Positions 44,052 through 57,900 of a DNA stretch of 64,000 nt are shown piece after piece. The stretch spans positions 1-64,000 of the forward strand of contig DF237253.1 of the NCBI GenBank assembly GCA_000708835.1, written 5' to 3'. The notes under the pieces are model-generated. The model was not told the DNA's origin. It ran no database searches and saw only the letters and a list, made by a program, of their open reading frames with translations. Made by a program: the position numbers and the translations under genes. The stretch is from Klebsormidium nitens (taxonomy: Eukaryota; Streptophyta; Klebsormidiophyceae; Klebsormidiales; Klebsormidiaceae). Each line of letters opens with the position of its first letter. Positions within the stretch are counted from its first letter, which is position 1.

Positions 44052-47000
44052 GCGACTGTCGGCCTCTCACCTGTGTTAGTTCATGTTTGACTGATAGTTA
44101 CAAATGTAGGACAGTTTGTACATAGAGAGAAGTGAGACTGTCATATGTGTTGTCTTGATTGATTCGACGTAGCGAGCGAGGTACTTGATTGGACTAAGCC
44201 TTTCAAAAGCGTTTGTCGAGTAATAGCGTTTGTGCGCCCGACCCAGTGCATTGAAACTTCACAAAACCAGTGACTGATTGATTTATGAGCGCGGCAGGAC
44301 CGCACCGGCGGCCCGCCAAGCGAGTCATACACACAGGCGCGAGCACAGCATGCGCCGTTTGCTGCCTTCCTACGTACCCTCTTTAATTAGTGATCGTAAG
44401 GTGCTCGCCGTCCATACTTTCCAATTGCTGAATGCGTAAGCAAACGATCCAAGTGACGATTGAGTTGAGCGGATACATGCTCGATCATGCCGCCTCTTCC
44501 GAACTTACTTAGCTATTGATTGGATACAACTATTACCTGGGTATCACATAAGACGGTCGCACTACTTGTGTTGCACCGTTGAGGTGTGCCTTCAGTTGAA
44601 AGTGCCCATCAAAGTTGACGTATACGTGGGATGAGTCGAACACATGCAGCTATCATTATATACAATGAACCATTGGAGTGTTCCCTAGTCATATATGATG
44701 TTCCCTAGTGGTATATGATGGCACTGTTTTCAACCACGTCGATCGCGATAAGTACGGCGTCTTCAACGCTACGGTTGTTCTCAAGGGGCCCTCAAGCAGA
44801 GAGCAGAGCTAGAGATTGAGATTGAGATTGAGATTGAGATTGAGATTGAGATTGAGATTGAGATTGAGATTGAGATCGAGAAATTGAGATCGAGACTGAG
44901 ATTGATGCTAGAGGACCTGAAAAAGGACTAGTCTTAGGGTCATTTGTGAGACGTAAAGAAGCCCGCTTACCTACTAATAGTAAGCACGGCACGGTAATAT
45001 TGCATGGTCCTGGGTTTGTTTCTGGAACGGTACATCTGACCCCGTAGTTGAGTACATGTACAGCTCTGTGATTTAGGGAGGGGCAACTGGAACCTGATGC
45101 TCAAGAGGACTTACAATAAAACCTTTAGTTAGAGTTTGCTGACACGTAAAGAAGCCCTGATTACCTACTGACTAGAATCTCGGCACGGGTGTAACCCTGT
45201 CTTGTTTTATGGACGATATGCCCAACCTTGTACTAGCTTGATACATATAGGCTGTTTGGTTTTCAAAGTTTTCCAGCCACAACTGACGTCGTTTTAAAAC
45301 AGAAAAAGCACCACGGTAGGGTGTGTCCCAATCTGTCGGAGGCTTTGACAATCGCCTTCAAGCCGCAGATCAATTAGTGTATTTAGCAGGCTCAGTATGA
45401 GCAATTGTGAAATGTAATCCGGTTAGTAAGCTGATCCTCGTTTGCTGAGTGCCGCGGGGGTCTTGGACCATCAAGCTCTACAGGTCTATCATGCATCTAA
45501 TAAGTATCCCCATGTCATCCGATATGCCCATTTTATCTGATATAATGCCTCGTTCAGGGGGCTTATATTTCATACCGGGCCATAACGGAGACTGCACTTT
45601 GTCGGGTCAGATTGAGAAGTGCGGCACTCTCCGGCCGTTTGTTCGATCTCTAGCAGGATTCCGCTTCGCGTACGTTTATCGAAAAGGCACCGGCCCCGTG
45701 TCGAAGCAACTTTCAGAAGCACTTGCCCCATGGTGTTCGAACACCATGAATACAACGAAGGGCTTGATTGAAATGCAATATGGCCTTTTACAATAATCAC
45801 TCTTTTTGAAATCGCGAAGCAGTGAAGAATGTTAAGAACGTATGTTATGAGCCGCCGCACTAGCTGTTAATAATTCTGGACATTCTCGCTAATCAGGCTG
45901 ACAGGCAGTCGGCCCGGGGTCAAACACTGCACAGGATCCTGGCGTGATGCGGGGAGTTTAGGACGTCCGCTTTTGCCGCGACCGGGGCTGCTGGGCTGCC
46001 GGTGCAGCACCGTCGTTTTACACCCCGTCGTCTTACACCCCATCTGTGCCGTGAGATGCATCGCACGCTGTGATGCAGACTTCTATCAATATCAGTTTGC
46101 ACGTGAACGATGAAATGCTTGAGAAGCGCCCAAACGGCGTCTTCTCTCAGCTTCGTCCGCGGCGGGACCCGTCCGAGCAGTGGGTGCCAGGCGGCCCTCT
46201 GCGCGCGCGCCGCGTGGCCGGCGATATGACTCGATTACGACAATTGTACACGTAGCTGGAGCCGCGCGATCAATCAAACAACTGAAGGGGGGCCGGCCTC
46301 AGAATGTCGGCCAGCTAATTTCTCTGAGCGGCCCAAAACATTAATTACGTACACTGAGCGGCTCGCGCCACTTCAATCTCAAAGCGTATGACTTTGGTAA
46401 GGAATCTCGTCGATCTGGGCCAATTGTGATGAGTACGACTGGCGCCTGCCTTAATCTCGTCTACAAACAAAGCGTCTGCTGACTGCACGAAGCCGTCACG
46501 CATGAAGTTAGCGACTGCAAACATTTCGTGCAAGAAGACTTTGGCAGCGCGCGGTGCTCGCGAACGCCATGCTGACATGCAGCTAGCCCGGCCCGCGGAC
46601 AGTGCATCCGCTAGCGCGCCCGGGGCGGAGGGCCCGTTTTCCCGGGCTAGCTGCCTGAGGCCGGGCAACGGACTGGCGGAAAATCTTCTGGGGGATCTAC
46701 CATCCCCGGGCATAGTCGATTGCCCGAAGGTAAGGCCGGGGAAAGACTCCCCGAGATGTCGCGCGTCCGGTGATATGAGATCAGACGGGGGAACGTGCAT
46801 GTATCGAGAATTGACATATGTCACAATCTACCAGAGTGCTGCACCTACCCGTAATTTGTCGTCATCCAGAAACCAATTCAGCAATCAAAATAGTGCCTGG
46901 CCACGGCTCTGGTTCCTGGCACCCGGTACAATCAAGATCCGTTTGTTTGGACAGCTGAGGCACAATATTCCAAACCATTTAGTGACTTCATCACGACTCC

Positions 47001-47492
47001 GCATTAGTACCAAGGTAACATGGGGGTAACATATCCCATTTTGGCATGGCACCTGATGATGTTGACGTGTCATATATCCGTAAACGGCCACCTCATCTGC
47101 ATATCTAGGTCAAACCATGCAATAATGATCCAGCACGACCACCCAGCTTTGTTGTTTTTTCAGAAACAGTCTTGAAGCATAACATTGTTCAGGAAATCGA
47201 GCACATGATGGGATAGAGGTTGTTGGCTTCTGACATTCGCTGATCCAAAATGTGGGAACGACGAACAGCTTTAAATCTTTGTACTATAAGCGCGAAATAA
47301 GTAAGTATACTGCACACCCCTTGCCAGCAGGGGATGAGTCCGGTCCATGGTTGACTGATCTTCATGGACGGTTCCCCCTCGAACTCTGCCTTCCGCTAGC
47401 ATCATTTCTAGTCCTGGTTCATTAGGCTTGATGAGGCCATCTGACCCTAGTGGACAGCCACAATATATCAATCTGAACAACCTAATCCTTTT
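44052..47492. other. Intergenic region, no gene supported
   Basis: Contains a hexanucleotide microsatellite at about 44812-44905, an imperfect duplication of about 195 bases with GTAAAGAAGCCC and TTACCTACT motifs (copies near 44949-45010 and 45145-45215), and a GC-rich stretch at about 46120-46760 with overlapping open frames on both strands (46345-46824 minus, 46502-47029 plus). None shows a recognisable domain. Confidence 0.4.
44812..44905. repeat. GAGATT hexanucleotide microsatellite
   Basis: About eleven perfect GAGATT units, then interrupted units with GAGATC and GAGACT. The minus strand encodes Ser-Gln repeats, which I take as meaningless. Confidence 0.9.
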
Positions 47493-50233
47493 TCAAAATT
47501 GTTGGAATTGGTCCATTGTCCCTTTCACACAAAGCTGCCCCTCTGTGATGATATGGAAGGACTCGATGCTTTCCCAGCCGTTCCCTATGTCAACAGACAC
47601 GTCACAGAATTTCTCTCCGCCCCAGAAGGAGAACTCTTTCAAGCCTCGGAGCGACGAAAGTCCGGTGATGTTCATGAACCCGTCTTTCGCTTCCCTTGTT
47701 GACTCTATGTGAACCGACTCCAGTTTTGAGCCGCATTGTTGAAGAATTCTCAGATCCTCCCCGGATTCTAAGTCGATCGATTGGAGGTTTTTGAGGGAAC
47801 GGACAGAGGGAGGTATTGTGCCAAGAAAGACAAGCTCCTCGACGCTTGGGATGTTTGCTAGCCGGTGGAGTCCAAGTATGCTGGAGTAGGTTGAATCCTG
47901 GACCACCAAACGTCCTAGAGACACGGTCTGCAAGTATGAAGAGGGATACCCAATATAACCCGCCATCAAAACTCGTTGAGCCGGTAATGTACATTGGCAT
48001 AGGTTTGTTCGTTCTGACCTTAGATTCCCAGACAAACGCACGTCATGTTCTGAAAGTTGAACACTGAGGTGCGGAAGTATGCCATGCCAGACCTTCTTCA
48101 AGATTCAATCATGATATAGTGCCACGCATTACACAAAGCTGCACGTTGCGGACCGAAGAGCATTTGAAGAGATCGAGTCCTCACTTGGAGGCTGTGCAGA
48201 TTCGGTAACCAAAGGGGAACGTTGAGCAACCATGCCCCGCCTATTCTCAGTTCCGTTAGGTTTTCAAGGAGACCGATTGGATCGAGGTCCTTCACTCCGC
48301 AAGAGTGCCTTTGGGAGAGGCCGAGATGCAAAACCTGTCAGGAAATAAGCTAGGCTTAACGAGGAATTAACAGTTCCTCCTGATTGAAGTGACAACAAGT
48401 GAGTATTACGTGCTCGCTGCAAGAGGATAGCTGCACGAAGCGGAAGCTTTTTCCAAGCGCGGTAATCCGGCTGCGATTCGTCCTTTACGACCACTTTTTC
48501 TATTACTGTCTACCTCGAGCCAGTACAGAATCTTTGCGAACAATCTCGTTCGGTATCATTGGGCTTGGGTCGACACACGTCAGTCTTGGTCGACTGATTG
48601 AGAAAAGGGTACAAATAGAGGAGAGAAGTCAAAGCCCGTGGACGAAGGTATACTTGAGAAAGGAAAGGTGCAAAGCACAACAACAAAATGGGGACCGAAA
48701 GAAAAAGTGAAGAGGTTATAATTTGGGATCGTGTCATACCTTCAATTGTGTGAGGTTTGCCAGTCGTTTGAAGCCTGGGAAAGTTGAGCACGTTGAATAT
48801 TGGGAAAGGAAGGCTTCCTTCAAGGACCCGGGAAGGTAATCAAAGTTGGTTTGGGTCTCCTCATCTCCGAAAGCAAGAGAGACGACTTGCAAGTGATCTG
48901 CTTTGCTCAACCACTTTAGGGCGTCTTGTCCAACCTGGGCGACCTGCAAGAAGAAAGTTGCACTTCAGGTCAGATGACGATATTGCCAGCAATAGGTCAG
49001 GATTCATTTGATGCAACCCAGCCCTTTGCATCAGCTGCACCTCATGACTGCAGCGTTCAACGACATATGTTCCGAGAGAAAGAAACAACTTCGAAGACTT
49101 CCGAGAGAAAGAAACAACTTCGAAGACTTCAAGTCACGCATACAATACTGAGAGATTGCCAATACGGTCACGAATGTTGACCTGTCAACACCAATGCTGG
49201 ACCCACTATATAACGCCCACTCGTGCAGAACCAACTGAATCGGATTTAAGTCGGGCTTCTGGCAACAGCCCGTAGATTAATTGCTAAAAGGCTTGCTCGG
49301 ATCATTCATTTTTGCTGCTCGGAGCGATTGAAGTTCCTTGCCTTCATTCTGACGAAATCAACCTTCTTCAGCTGACGTGCTTGAGGCAAAACCTGAGCGA
49401 GTTGCTCAACCGTGAGAAGAGGCGCACAGTTGAGCGTCTTTCGGAACGCCAGGCCTTCACAATCCTGAGGCTCTTCAAGCTACTCCAATGCCGCTTGAAG
49501 TACTGCATGAATCCGTCGTTATATGGGCAAAAGCTCTCCTCTTCCGGAATCATGGAGTCGTTCGTGGGAAGGAAGAGGAACACAGTAAGCTCCGGCCAAT
49601 TGCACTGGTCCCGAACCAGGTCCCGCCAGGACTTGCAAGCAAGGCTGCAAAATATCGAGAAAGCACATTCTCAAAAACGCAAGTGTTGCGAATTAAGGGT
49701 GAAAGGTTCAGATGCAACTTCAATGCATTGCTTCTTTACAAGTCTACCAGTCAGCAGATTACTAGTCCTCCCAAAAAGCACGTGGGTCTGATCATCTCAG
49801 AAACAAGGGCATCTTCACAGAACACTGACAATGGTTTCGTGAAAAAATGGAGCAGCTATGCAATCAGCACATGCAGGCAGAGTGAGGCAATGTCAAATAT
49901 ATGGAATTCTCTCCATCAGGATTCAGCACACAGCTTGGAGCCCGGAGTATACTTGGTCAACTCCTTGCTACACCAGATCACGATGCAGGCTATTGGTGAG
50001 TCGATCGTCAGATAAGTTGGAGATGGTAGAAGCTTGCGTGATTCTCATGGAGCCAATGGTAAGGGGAGCCGATGGTAAGGGGTGGCAAAATGTTCTTACC
50101 TGCACCTTGAAAGACCCTGAGCCCTTCTAATACACTCACTGCCAACTTGCAAACCGAGGCCTCTTGCATCTGAGGCGCTGCTGATGATTCTCGCTTGCAA
50201 ATCTTCAGGCAAGTCAAGGACTGAAAAAGCCAT
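47493..50233 (-). CDS. F-box/LRR protein, at least five exons, one frameshift
   Basis: Likely exons (transcript order): 50233-50100 (MAFSVLDLPEDLQARIISSA, start of the F-box), 49644 to about 49332 (ACKSWRDLVRD, rest of the F-box), 48943-48740, 48334-48185, and a last exon from about 48090 to the stop at 47493. Exons 1 to 4 fit in phase; the join to the last exon is unresolved. Exon 2 changes frame once near 49465-49475 (after WSSLKSL to QDCEGLAFRK), consistent with one lost base, and its donor seems to be GC type (ATGAAG/GCAAGG). Later exons give leucine-rich repeats (LENLTELRIGGAWLL, LKNLQSIDLESG, LRGLKEFSFWG). An SCF ubiquitin-ligase adaptor is the family role. It is not closely similar to the F-box gene at 26549-27955. 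Confidence 0.6.
49071..49128. repeat. Perfect 29-base tandem duplication
   Basis: Two identical copies of a 29-base unit beginning TCCGAGAGAAAG and ending TTCGAAGACT, inside an intron of the F-box/LRR gene. Identity suggests a recent event. Confidence 0.95.
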
Positions 50234-51998
50234 GCTGCTCGGCTTCTGTGAAACTTCTAATTTGCAAATGCAAGTCTGCAATCCGGCTTGAATTGCGAAA
50301 CTCCACCAGGATCCTGGCCCGCCAGCCCCGCCGCCAGCTAAACTATTGAACTCTCAACAGAAAAGCGCATTAACCTACTATCAATCGGACGACGAAGGTC
50401 TCTGCAAACACGCCAGGAAGTCTTTCAAGATTCACTGCCTATAGATGCAGGCATCCGCATCTATAGGCGGCTTGCACGGCGCCCGCACGGCGCAACGCGG
50501 CCGCGCTTATTGGTCCCAGGTAGGAGCCCTAAGGGTTTCTGGGTTTGGCCATACGCCGCGATTATGCTGCCCCCGAAACCCGCGCGCGCGCTGCTGCTTT
50601 CTCAAGAGATTTCGCCAGGGGGGGGGTGCTCTTTCCCCGGTTGGGACCCCTGATTTGTTGTTTATCTTCATAGGCCAGGGGGAATGCTCACATGAATCAA
50701 ATGCAGATTGCAGCCTGCGCCTTTTCACCAAGCCTCCATTGCACCAAAAGCCAGCGCTTGCGGTATAAGATGTGGACGGCTTCTGTCTTTCAAGGCATCT
50801 GGATTGATGCATCATCTTGGTAGGTATGTGGTTGGCATCTCTTTCTTTCGCAGCCGGGGTTCATGCGATTTACTTTGTAAAGAGCAAAGGAATGCTCAAG
50901 GTGCCTTTCAGGCAAGGAACCAGTCCTCTCCTAAACTTGTGGATCACAAGTCTGAAAGGTTCCGTAGTGTGCCCTCCTTTGTTCTCTACCTAGGACGGAT
51001 GAGACTTCTTGGACCTTGTTGATGTAGCTCTGTTTAGAAGAGGATGGATAGCTTTGTCTGCGGGCACTGCAAGCGGGAGCAGAATCTGGAGGATGCCGGG
51101 GGCTCAGGGGTCTGCACTTGCACAAATTGTGGAGCATTATTGCAAGGTAAATTACTTGAGACTTCATTGCAGCCTTTGCGTCTTCATTGGCTCTATTGAT
51201 GCCCGCTGAGTGGTAAAGTTCTCCGCGTGCAGACACAATGCACTTGAAACCTGAAGAAAGACTCATTGTCCAGAGTGTCATATTGGTTCTATTGTGAGAC
51301 CCCAACAGGAGAACCTCTCAACTCTTCTGTCCAGCATCTTACCTGAGCAAAAAGTAAAACTTTTAGCTGGACTTTGTGAGTCATGTAAAAGCAAGTCCAA
51401 GGAATGGGTGAAAGTGCCCTTTCTTGAGTGTACTGCAATTGCCTTGCTACTATTAGATCTGATAGCTACTGCAGGTTGCCTCCTTGGAACGCACCGCTCA
51501 ATCTTAACCAATTTCCTGCTTGAAAGCATGGATAGTTGAATGCACTCACGTGTTCATAGAAGGTTTCTTTTTTGTAGTATCCGAGTGCCGTTAAGCACTG
51601 CAGCCGTCTTGGGTTTCTCCCAAGTCATTTGCAGTCTGCACACTGTTGCCAGGTATCAAACATCTGTGGTCGACCTTGGGGAATCCTTCTTAGTAGCTGG
51701 ACGATCTTCGACGCCTGATCTCAGAATTTTCACGACTTGTGAGATCAGCATGCTTCTTTGAACTTGCGATGCTTCGAGTTTTCCACACCACTTAGGACAG
51801 TGCCGGAATAGTCACCTCATTCCCCATCGAATCAGGTTCTGTGTAGAGAAGACTGGGCCTCTCAGAGTGGTACCAATCTATTGCTCATGCCAGGAGGGAC
51901 GCATTGATAGCTGAGGAACTTCCTGCGCAACGCTATTTTGCTCCTTTTGTGCTCCTATTTTCAACGCCAATGTTTGCTTCAACCACTTAGCCTTTTGC
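50234..51998. other. Region upstream of XLG, one possible zinc-ribbon exon
   Basis: At 51043-51150 a plus-strand stretch reads MDSFVCGHCKREQNL...GVCTCTNCGALLQ, with a CxxC...CxxC zinc-ribbon pattern like the start of TFIIB-type factors, followed by a plausible donor GTAAAT. It ends in a phase that would fit an acceptor at about 51988 before the first XLG-frame exon, but nothing else links them. A G-rich run is at about 50619-50627. Otherwise I see no gene. Confidence 0.3.
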
Positions 51999-54900
51999 TT
52001 GGCCCCTAGCCTTGTGCAATCCAAGTCTGGTTGTTCTCTTCCGGTGAACGCCCGACTCATTGAGAAGACAGCTCGAAGAGTGCAAACTGCCGATCTTGCT
52101 CGCTTCCTTGCAGTGCCCAGTCTCCAAGTTCTCTACCGCTCGGCCCTTCCTCCCGTCGCTCAAATCCTGGAGGCCCCAAAACCCGGGTCTCCTTCCATCC
52201 CCCCAACAACAAGTCCTAAGCACACGGGTGACACTGCGGAAAACAGGGCCTCCCAGTCTGGGGTGGTATCAAGTCGCCCGGTCCCGCTTCAGCCTAGGTC
52301 TGCCGCGCCCCAGAGCGTCGACAGGCGGCTTCAGGAGGAGATGGAAGCTTATCAGCCCAAGGCTACACACTCCCTTTCGCGGAGCAGTTTGTTTGCAAAC
52401 GCCCCCACAAGTCCAATCCGCGCCAACAGTGTGAAGACTGTTGACATCTCTGGGGGTTCTCTTTTGCGAGCGCCTCTGGGCCGGGGGGTGCAAAACGTGG
52501 GTATTTCGGGGGACTCCGTTTCACCGAAATCTCCAGAGGGGCAGGAGAGAACGTCGCTAAGCAGCCCTGAAACAACGTCAGTCAGCCTCTCCTTCGGACC
52601 GAAGCTTCTCCTGCTCCCCGGAAGCGGAAGAGCTTCCATACCCCCCTCAACGATGGAAAAGCCCGCCGCTGATGTCACAGGGGGGGCTCAAGAAGTGGTC
52701 TCTGCTGCGGGTTCGCCTAGCTGTGAATCAGTTGGGCCAACATCCGGCGCTGGGATCGTTTCCCACCGACGAGCTCCGTCCACCGATTCGGACGGGTCTT
52801 CCGCTTCTTCCAGGAGACTGCGGGCCTTCTCTGCGAAACCGGTGACGGAGTCAGACCTCCCCCCTGGAGTGAACATCTATGTTGCGCAACCGGTTGTTCC
52901 TGACGGGAGCGAGGACGACATGCCGGAGTTCTGGGCCAAGCCTGCAGAACCCCCCCCAGGTCCACAGGGAAACCTTCCCCCCGGAACACACGTTTTTATC
53001 GCGCAGCCGTATGTCCCTGGGAAAACCGAGGACAAGGCTACTGAGGGCAGACCCGCAAATCCTGCACCCCCCCTTGATTCTTGGTCCAAATCCCCCCCCA
53101 GCACAAACTCCATTGAACCGTCCCCGTATGCCTCCAGTCAATACACAGACACGGCGCGAGAGACGGGCCCCCCAGAGCCTGCCCCCCCGTTTGATCAGCT
53201 GGTAGAGCTCCCCCCTGCAGCGAGCGTCTATGGTGCGCAACCCTTGGTCGACAACAAGGAGAAGACGCTGGAGGCTTGGGTGAAACCTGCAGCTCCCGAC
53301 CCTGGTTTCCAGGCAAACTCCGACCCTGGTTCCTCGTTAAACCCTGACCCAGGTATCTGGACACATACTGACGCAGGTTTCCAGGCAAGCTCTGACCCCT
53401 GGAGCGAAGTAGGGGCGGAGAAGGTTTGGGAGGGCGACGTGCTCCGGATTTCGGGTGCCAGCGGTGCGAAGGCGAAGAGCAAAGAGGAGCCGGCAAAACC
53501 TCCCTTTCAAGCTGCCCATGTTCCTGTGGGACCCATAAGCCCCCCGGAGCGAGACTCGCAGCTTGAAACCCAAAGAACGCCCCCCATCTTTGACGAGCCA
53601 CAAGTGCCACCCGAAACGGAGATTCCAATCGGGACTGACAGAGCGGAGCCCGTTGTGCCGCTAAGCCTCCGGCGAGTGAACTTAGGCCGTAACTCGGGGG
53701 GGGAGGATTCAGGCGTCCCGACCACCCCCCCAACGGGATCCGGCGCCCCTACAGTGAGCCCCACAATCCAGAGAGCGATGCTCGAGTATCAGAAGATGAA
53801 GGCGCTTTTAATGGGGGGTAAAAGCAAGTCCGATCCGCCGAGGGGGGTTCAGGATACCACAGCATCGGACCGGGGGGGGTCGGAAGCCGAAGAGGGGGCA
53901 GGGTCTGATCAGGAAGTGTTTGAGGAAATTGATTTGGACGAGGGGGGTGGGTCTAAGGCGGAAGCGGAAGCGGGGGGCTTTAAGTCGGGGCTGAAAAAGT
54001 GGGCGTCTGGAATGGAGGGACTCTTGCGTGGGGTGTCGGTTGGAAAGGGTTCCGACAAGAGTGATACAGACCAGAGTCAGGATGATCTACGCGGAGGGGG
54101 GGTCCTTAAGAAAGCGGGTTCGTGGGGGTGGGAAGAGGAGCGAGCGGTCGGTTCAGACAGCCTGCCTGTTGCAGAAAAAAAGAGTGTAAGCAAAGAGGGG
54201 GAGAATCAAACGACGATTGAGAGGGGAGAGTCGACGGTTGGAGAAGGAAAGAGTGTGCGGAAAGCGGGGGAGGATCGGACAACCATCGAGGAGGGAGGCT
54301 CGGTCGGAAGGACGGGGAGGGGGGCAGAGATACTTGTTCCCAAAGGAGTGGAAATCGCGATCGGTGAAGCGAAAGCACGGAGCGATGTCCCGGCACCTAT
54401 TAGGAGGGCAGTTTCGGAACCGGTGGCTTTGGAAGGGGGGGGTCCTGGAAGCAGCAGTCTGAGGGGGGTGGGCAGACAAGCTAGCTCAGGAAATATGATC
54501 GGTGAGGAGAAGAGTTTCAAGCAGGTAGGGACCGGAGCCAACAGCGGCAGAAACCTCGTCGCAATGGGGGGGTCCGGAAGCGGGAGTTTCAGGGGGGGGG
54601 CGGAGGTGAGCCGCAGTGGGAATTACGGCAGCACCAGCAGCTTGGGTGCGTGGAGCGATGACTCGGAGTGTGAATACGTTCGCACGGTGGAAAGAGTTCC
54701 GTTGGAAGAAGGGGGGTATGTGATTCGGGCTGTGATGAAGAAGGTTCCAAGAAGCGGACAATCATCGCCGCATCCCGGCGGGAGCCGGGGCGCAAGTCCG
54801 GAACCCGCTGGAGACAACCGGCAGAGTGACGTGGCACCCGCTGCGAAAGGTCTGCAAAGTGACGTTGCACCCGCCGAGAGAGCTTCGCGGAGTGAGGTGG

Positions 54901-57900
54901 CTCCCGTTGAGAAAAGTGGGCGGAGTGACGTCACATCTGCTGGCAAAGGGTCGGGGAATACGGTCGCACCTTCTCGGGGAGGCTTGGGAAGTGACGTGGC
55001 ACCTGCCGGCAAAGGGTTCCGGAGTGACGTGGCACCGTCAGGGCAGGGCTTGAGCGGGGAGGAGGGACTTCCGATTGGCGTGAGGGAGGATACGGAGAAC
55101 CGGCAGTCACCGGGCGTAGTAAGAGACGGCGTGGGAACTAGAGAGGGGCCAGAGCCCAGCGGAAGGGTCTCAGAACGGGACGGGGCAAGTCGGAAAGTTT
55201 CGAGGGATCGGAAGCATTCAGAACCCAAGCAATCAGAACCGGAAGCGAAACTAGAAGGGACTGTTAGGGCTTCGGCAGGTGCAGAGTCCAACAGCGGGAT
55301 TGTGGAGACGAGTAGCAGTGTGGAGAAACTTTTGGAGAGGGACGGACTGTCCGGAGTGGTATCTGGGGCTGGAGAGGGAGTGAAGAATTCGGATAACGGA
55401 GTGGTCCCGAAACGGCAGGGGGACTTTGCAGACGGAGAAGGAAATGCGGAAAAGGAAACGGCCAAGGCTGAGTCGTTTCTCCCCACGACAAACCTAAGAA
55501 ACCAGTCGTTGGAGGACAAAACTCTTGTTCGTGGGGGTTCGCAGCCGGCTCATAAAACGGGCACACTGACCACTGACGACCCCCTTAGGACGGGGCCAGA
55601 GCGCACAGCCAGTGCGCCCCTTACGGAGTCCGTGACGTCAGCGGAAGCGAAGATTGCGTCATCCAGGCGGCCGGGAAAGTTTCCCGGGCTGTCACGGATT
55701 GCGGTTCCGCCCCCAGCGGAGCGGACGGAACCTTCCGCCGAGACGCCGAAAGTGATGTCAGCGAGAACGAAGACGGTGCGGCCGGAGATGCGGACCGGTG
55801 CGCCTAGTGCAGCGGAAGCGGGTACTACAGCGTCCCCAGGTAAGGAAATTTTGGCTTGTCACGCTTGTTGGATTCGCTCCTTTTTCAAAAACATTGGTTC
55901 TGATACATCATTTTCCTTGATTATTTTGTAAATTAGAGGAAGACATTGGGTTCTGACCTCAGGTTTTCTTTCGGGCTAGCTTGCGCTCGTGAGCGGTTGA
56001 AGCGATCACCGCTCTGGAGTTGCTCAATACAGTTTCTTTGTGAACGGAGTCGTTCGGATAACGACGAGGTTCAAGAAGAGCTGCGTTATCCTCAAAGTGC
56101 GTGCGAGACCTAGTGCATGATACTATTTCAACCCGTTCAAGTGTCTTACCAGGATTTACATCAAAGTCAATCTGCTTCCGAGACATGCGGGGTGTTAAAG
56201 CCTGTTCCATCAACGCCGTTTATGTTGATTTTTTTCTTATCGACACTCTCTCTTTTTGGTGCTCAAAACCTTCGAACCTGCTTTCTTCCATTTCCTGACT
56301 TTACAAGGCTCCAAACGATTGTGTGTAGATGTCACGTTACGTTTTTCCTGCGAGAAGAACGTATTACGGGCATCCTCCTGGATGATGCGTCGCACCTTCT
56401 GTACGTTGTTCTGTAGTGCTGACATAAGCAACCTGTTAATCTCCCTCCAGTTGTGACAACCGTTCCGTTGAAGTCCGACTCTCAACGGATCCACGGACCT
56501 GCCTTCGCCGTCTCCAAGCCTCCACCTCTCCCTAACCTAGCCCCTAACCTGGGAGCCTCGGCACCCCTACCACCCTCAAGAACGCAACCTGTCTTCTCTG
56601 ATAACGCCGGACGCTTTCCTCAGAAGACCGCCGCCATCTCTTCCCCCTCCGGCGCTTTCCCTCACGGCGATCTATACCCCTTCATCGGCTACGCCGGCGA
56701 ACCCGATCTCAAACCTGCCTCTAACCTGCCGCTAAACCCGCCCGCTAACCCGCTTCCTAACCCCGCCCAAACGGAGAGCAAACCTTTGGATGGGCCCCCT
56801 GTGTTTCCAGTGCGTCAGACACCCCCTTCGTCGCCAAAGCTGTCAATAAGCCCTCCGACTGACCACGTTCCCTGGACCGAAAAGGCCCTCAGCCCGACTG
56901 CTTCCGCCGAACTCCCCGTAACCAAGCTGGAGATCAAACCCCTACCGGCGGATAATAGCAAGGCGCTACAAACCTCTGGTTCTATTCTTCCAATTTTCGG
57001 AGGGGCACAGACGTCGGGTGTGAATGCGCCTTTGGACACCGCCTCAGGGCCTCCGTTGGAGCGTGCCGGTAGCAGTGGGGGCGCATTTACATCAGAGGGC
57101 CCTAAAAGGAGCGTGCGAAGTCGGCGGACGCCCTCCCGCACAAGCTCGCAGGAGATGACGTCACCGGAGTCAAGCGAGCCCAGCTCTCCTGCCCACCGGC
57201 GCTCGTCTGACAAAGCCCGGGCTGGTGTCAATACCCCCCCAAAGTTTCCCAGGGACTCCTCCGAAGGAGCCACCAGGTTCGCGAGCGTTCCTGGGCCCCC
57301 GGGTACGAATGCGGAGCGGAGAGGGAACGTTCTGACGTCAGCACAGCAAAGCGTCAGCAAAAGTGACCGGAAGCTTGCGAAAGGGACCTGGGCTCTCGGG
57401 GGCGCGGAGCTCGGGCCCCCGGGCGAGCACACGTTTTCGATGTGGTTGGACGAGGATAAAAAGCCGCCGGGATCGGCGAAGCGGGGGAGAGATGCGTCGG
57501 ATTCTGGGGCTGCCTCGACGAGAGGTTCAGCAAAGCCAGTAAGGAACACACCCGCACCTGGGGCAGGCTACCGGGGGACGGTGGGAAAGGGCCCCAATGA
57601 AACCGGGGACTCTAGCCCGGGGCCCAAAGTGCACGGCCGGACTGACTCGGACCTCTCCGTTCGGACGTCCGAGTTCGAGGGGGGAATCTCGTCATTTGCG
57701 GGCAGCGAGACCAGCTTCGACTCCCCCCCCCACTCGCCTGAGCCGAAGCTGCCGGAATTCCACCCCCCCGAAAAGTTTGCGGCGTTGTTTGAGGGTCAGA
57801 CAAATCAATCGGGGGGGCCGTCCAAGCCCCCTCGGAGCTCGCCAACCAGAGGCTCCCCGCCGCCGGGGTGGCCGTTCCCGTTGGTCGCCCAACCGCTACC

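Noticed and set aside
44792-44992. Ser-Gln-rich frame
   Set aside because: Direct translation of the GAGATT microsatellite.
46345-47029. Overlapping open frames on both strands in a GC-rich patch
   Set aside because: No domain, no splice context, and both strands open because of base composition.
54623-55519. Long antisense open frame opposite XLG
   Set aside because: Ser/Pro-rich mirror of GC-rich disordered coding sequence; the plus strand has consistent splice phases and recognisable XLG domains downstream.
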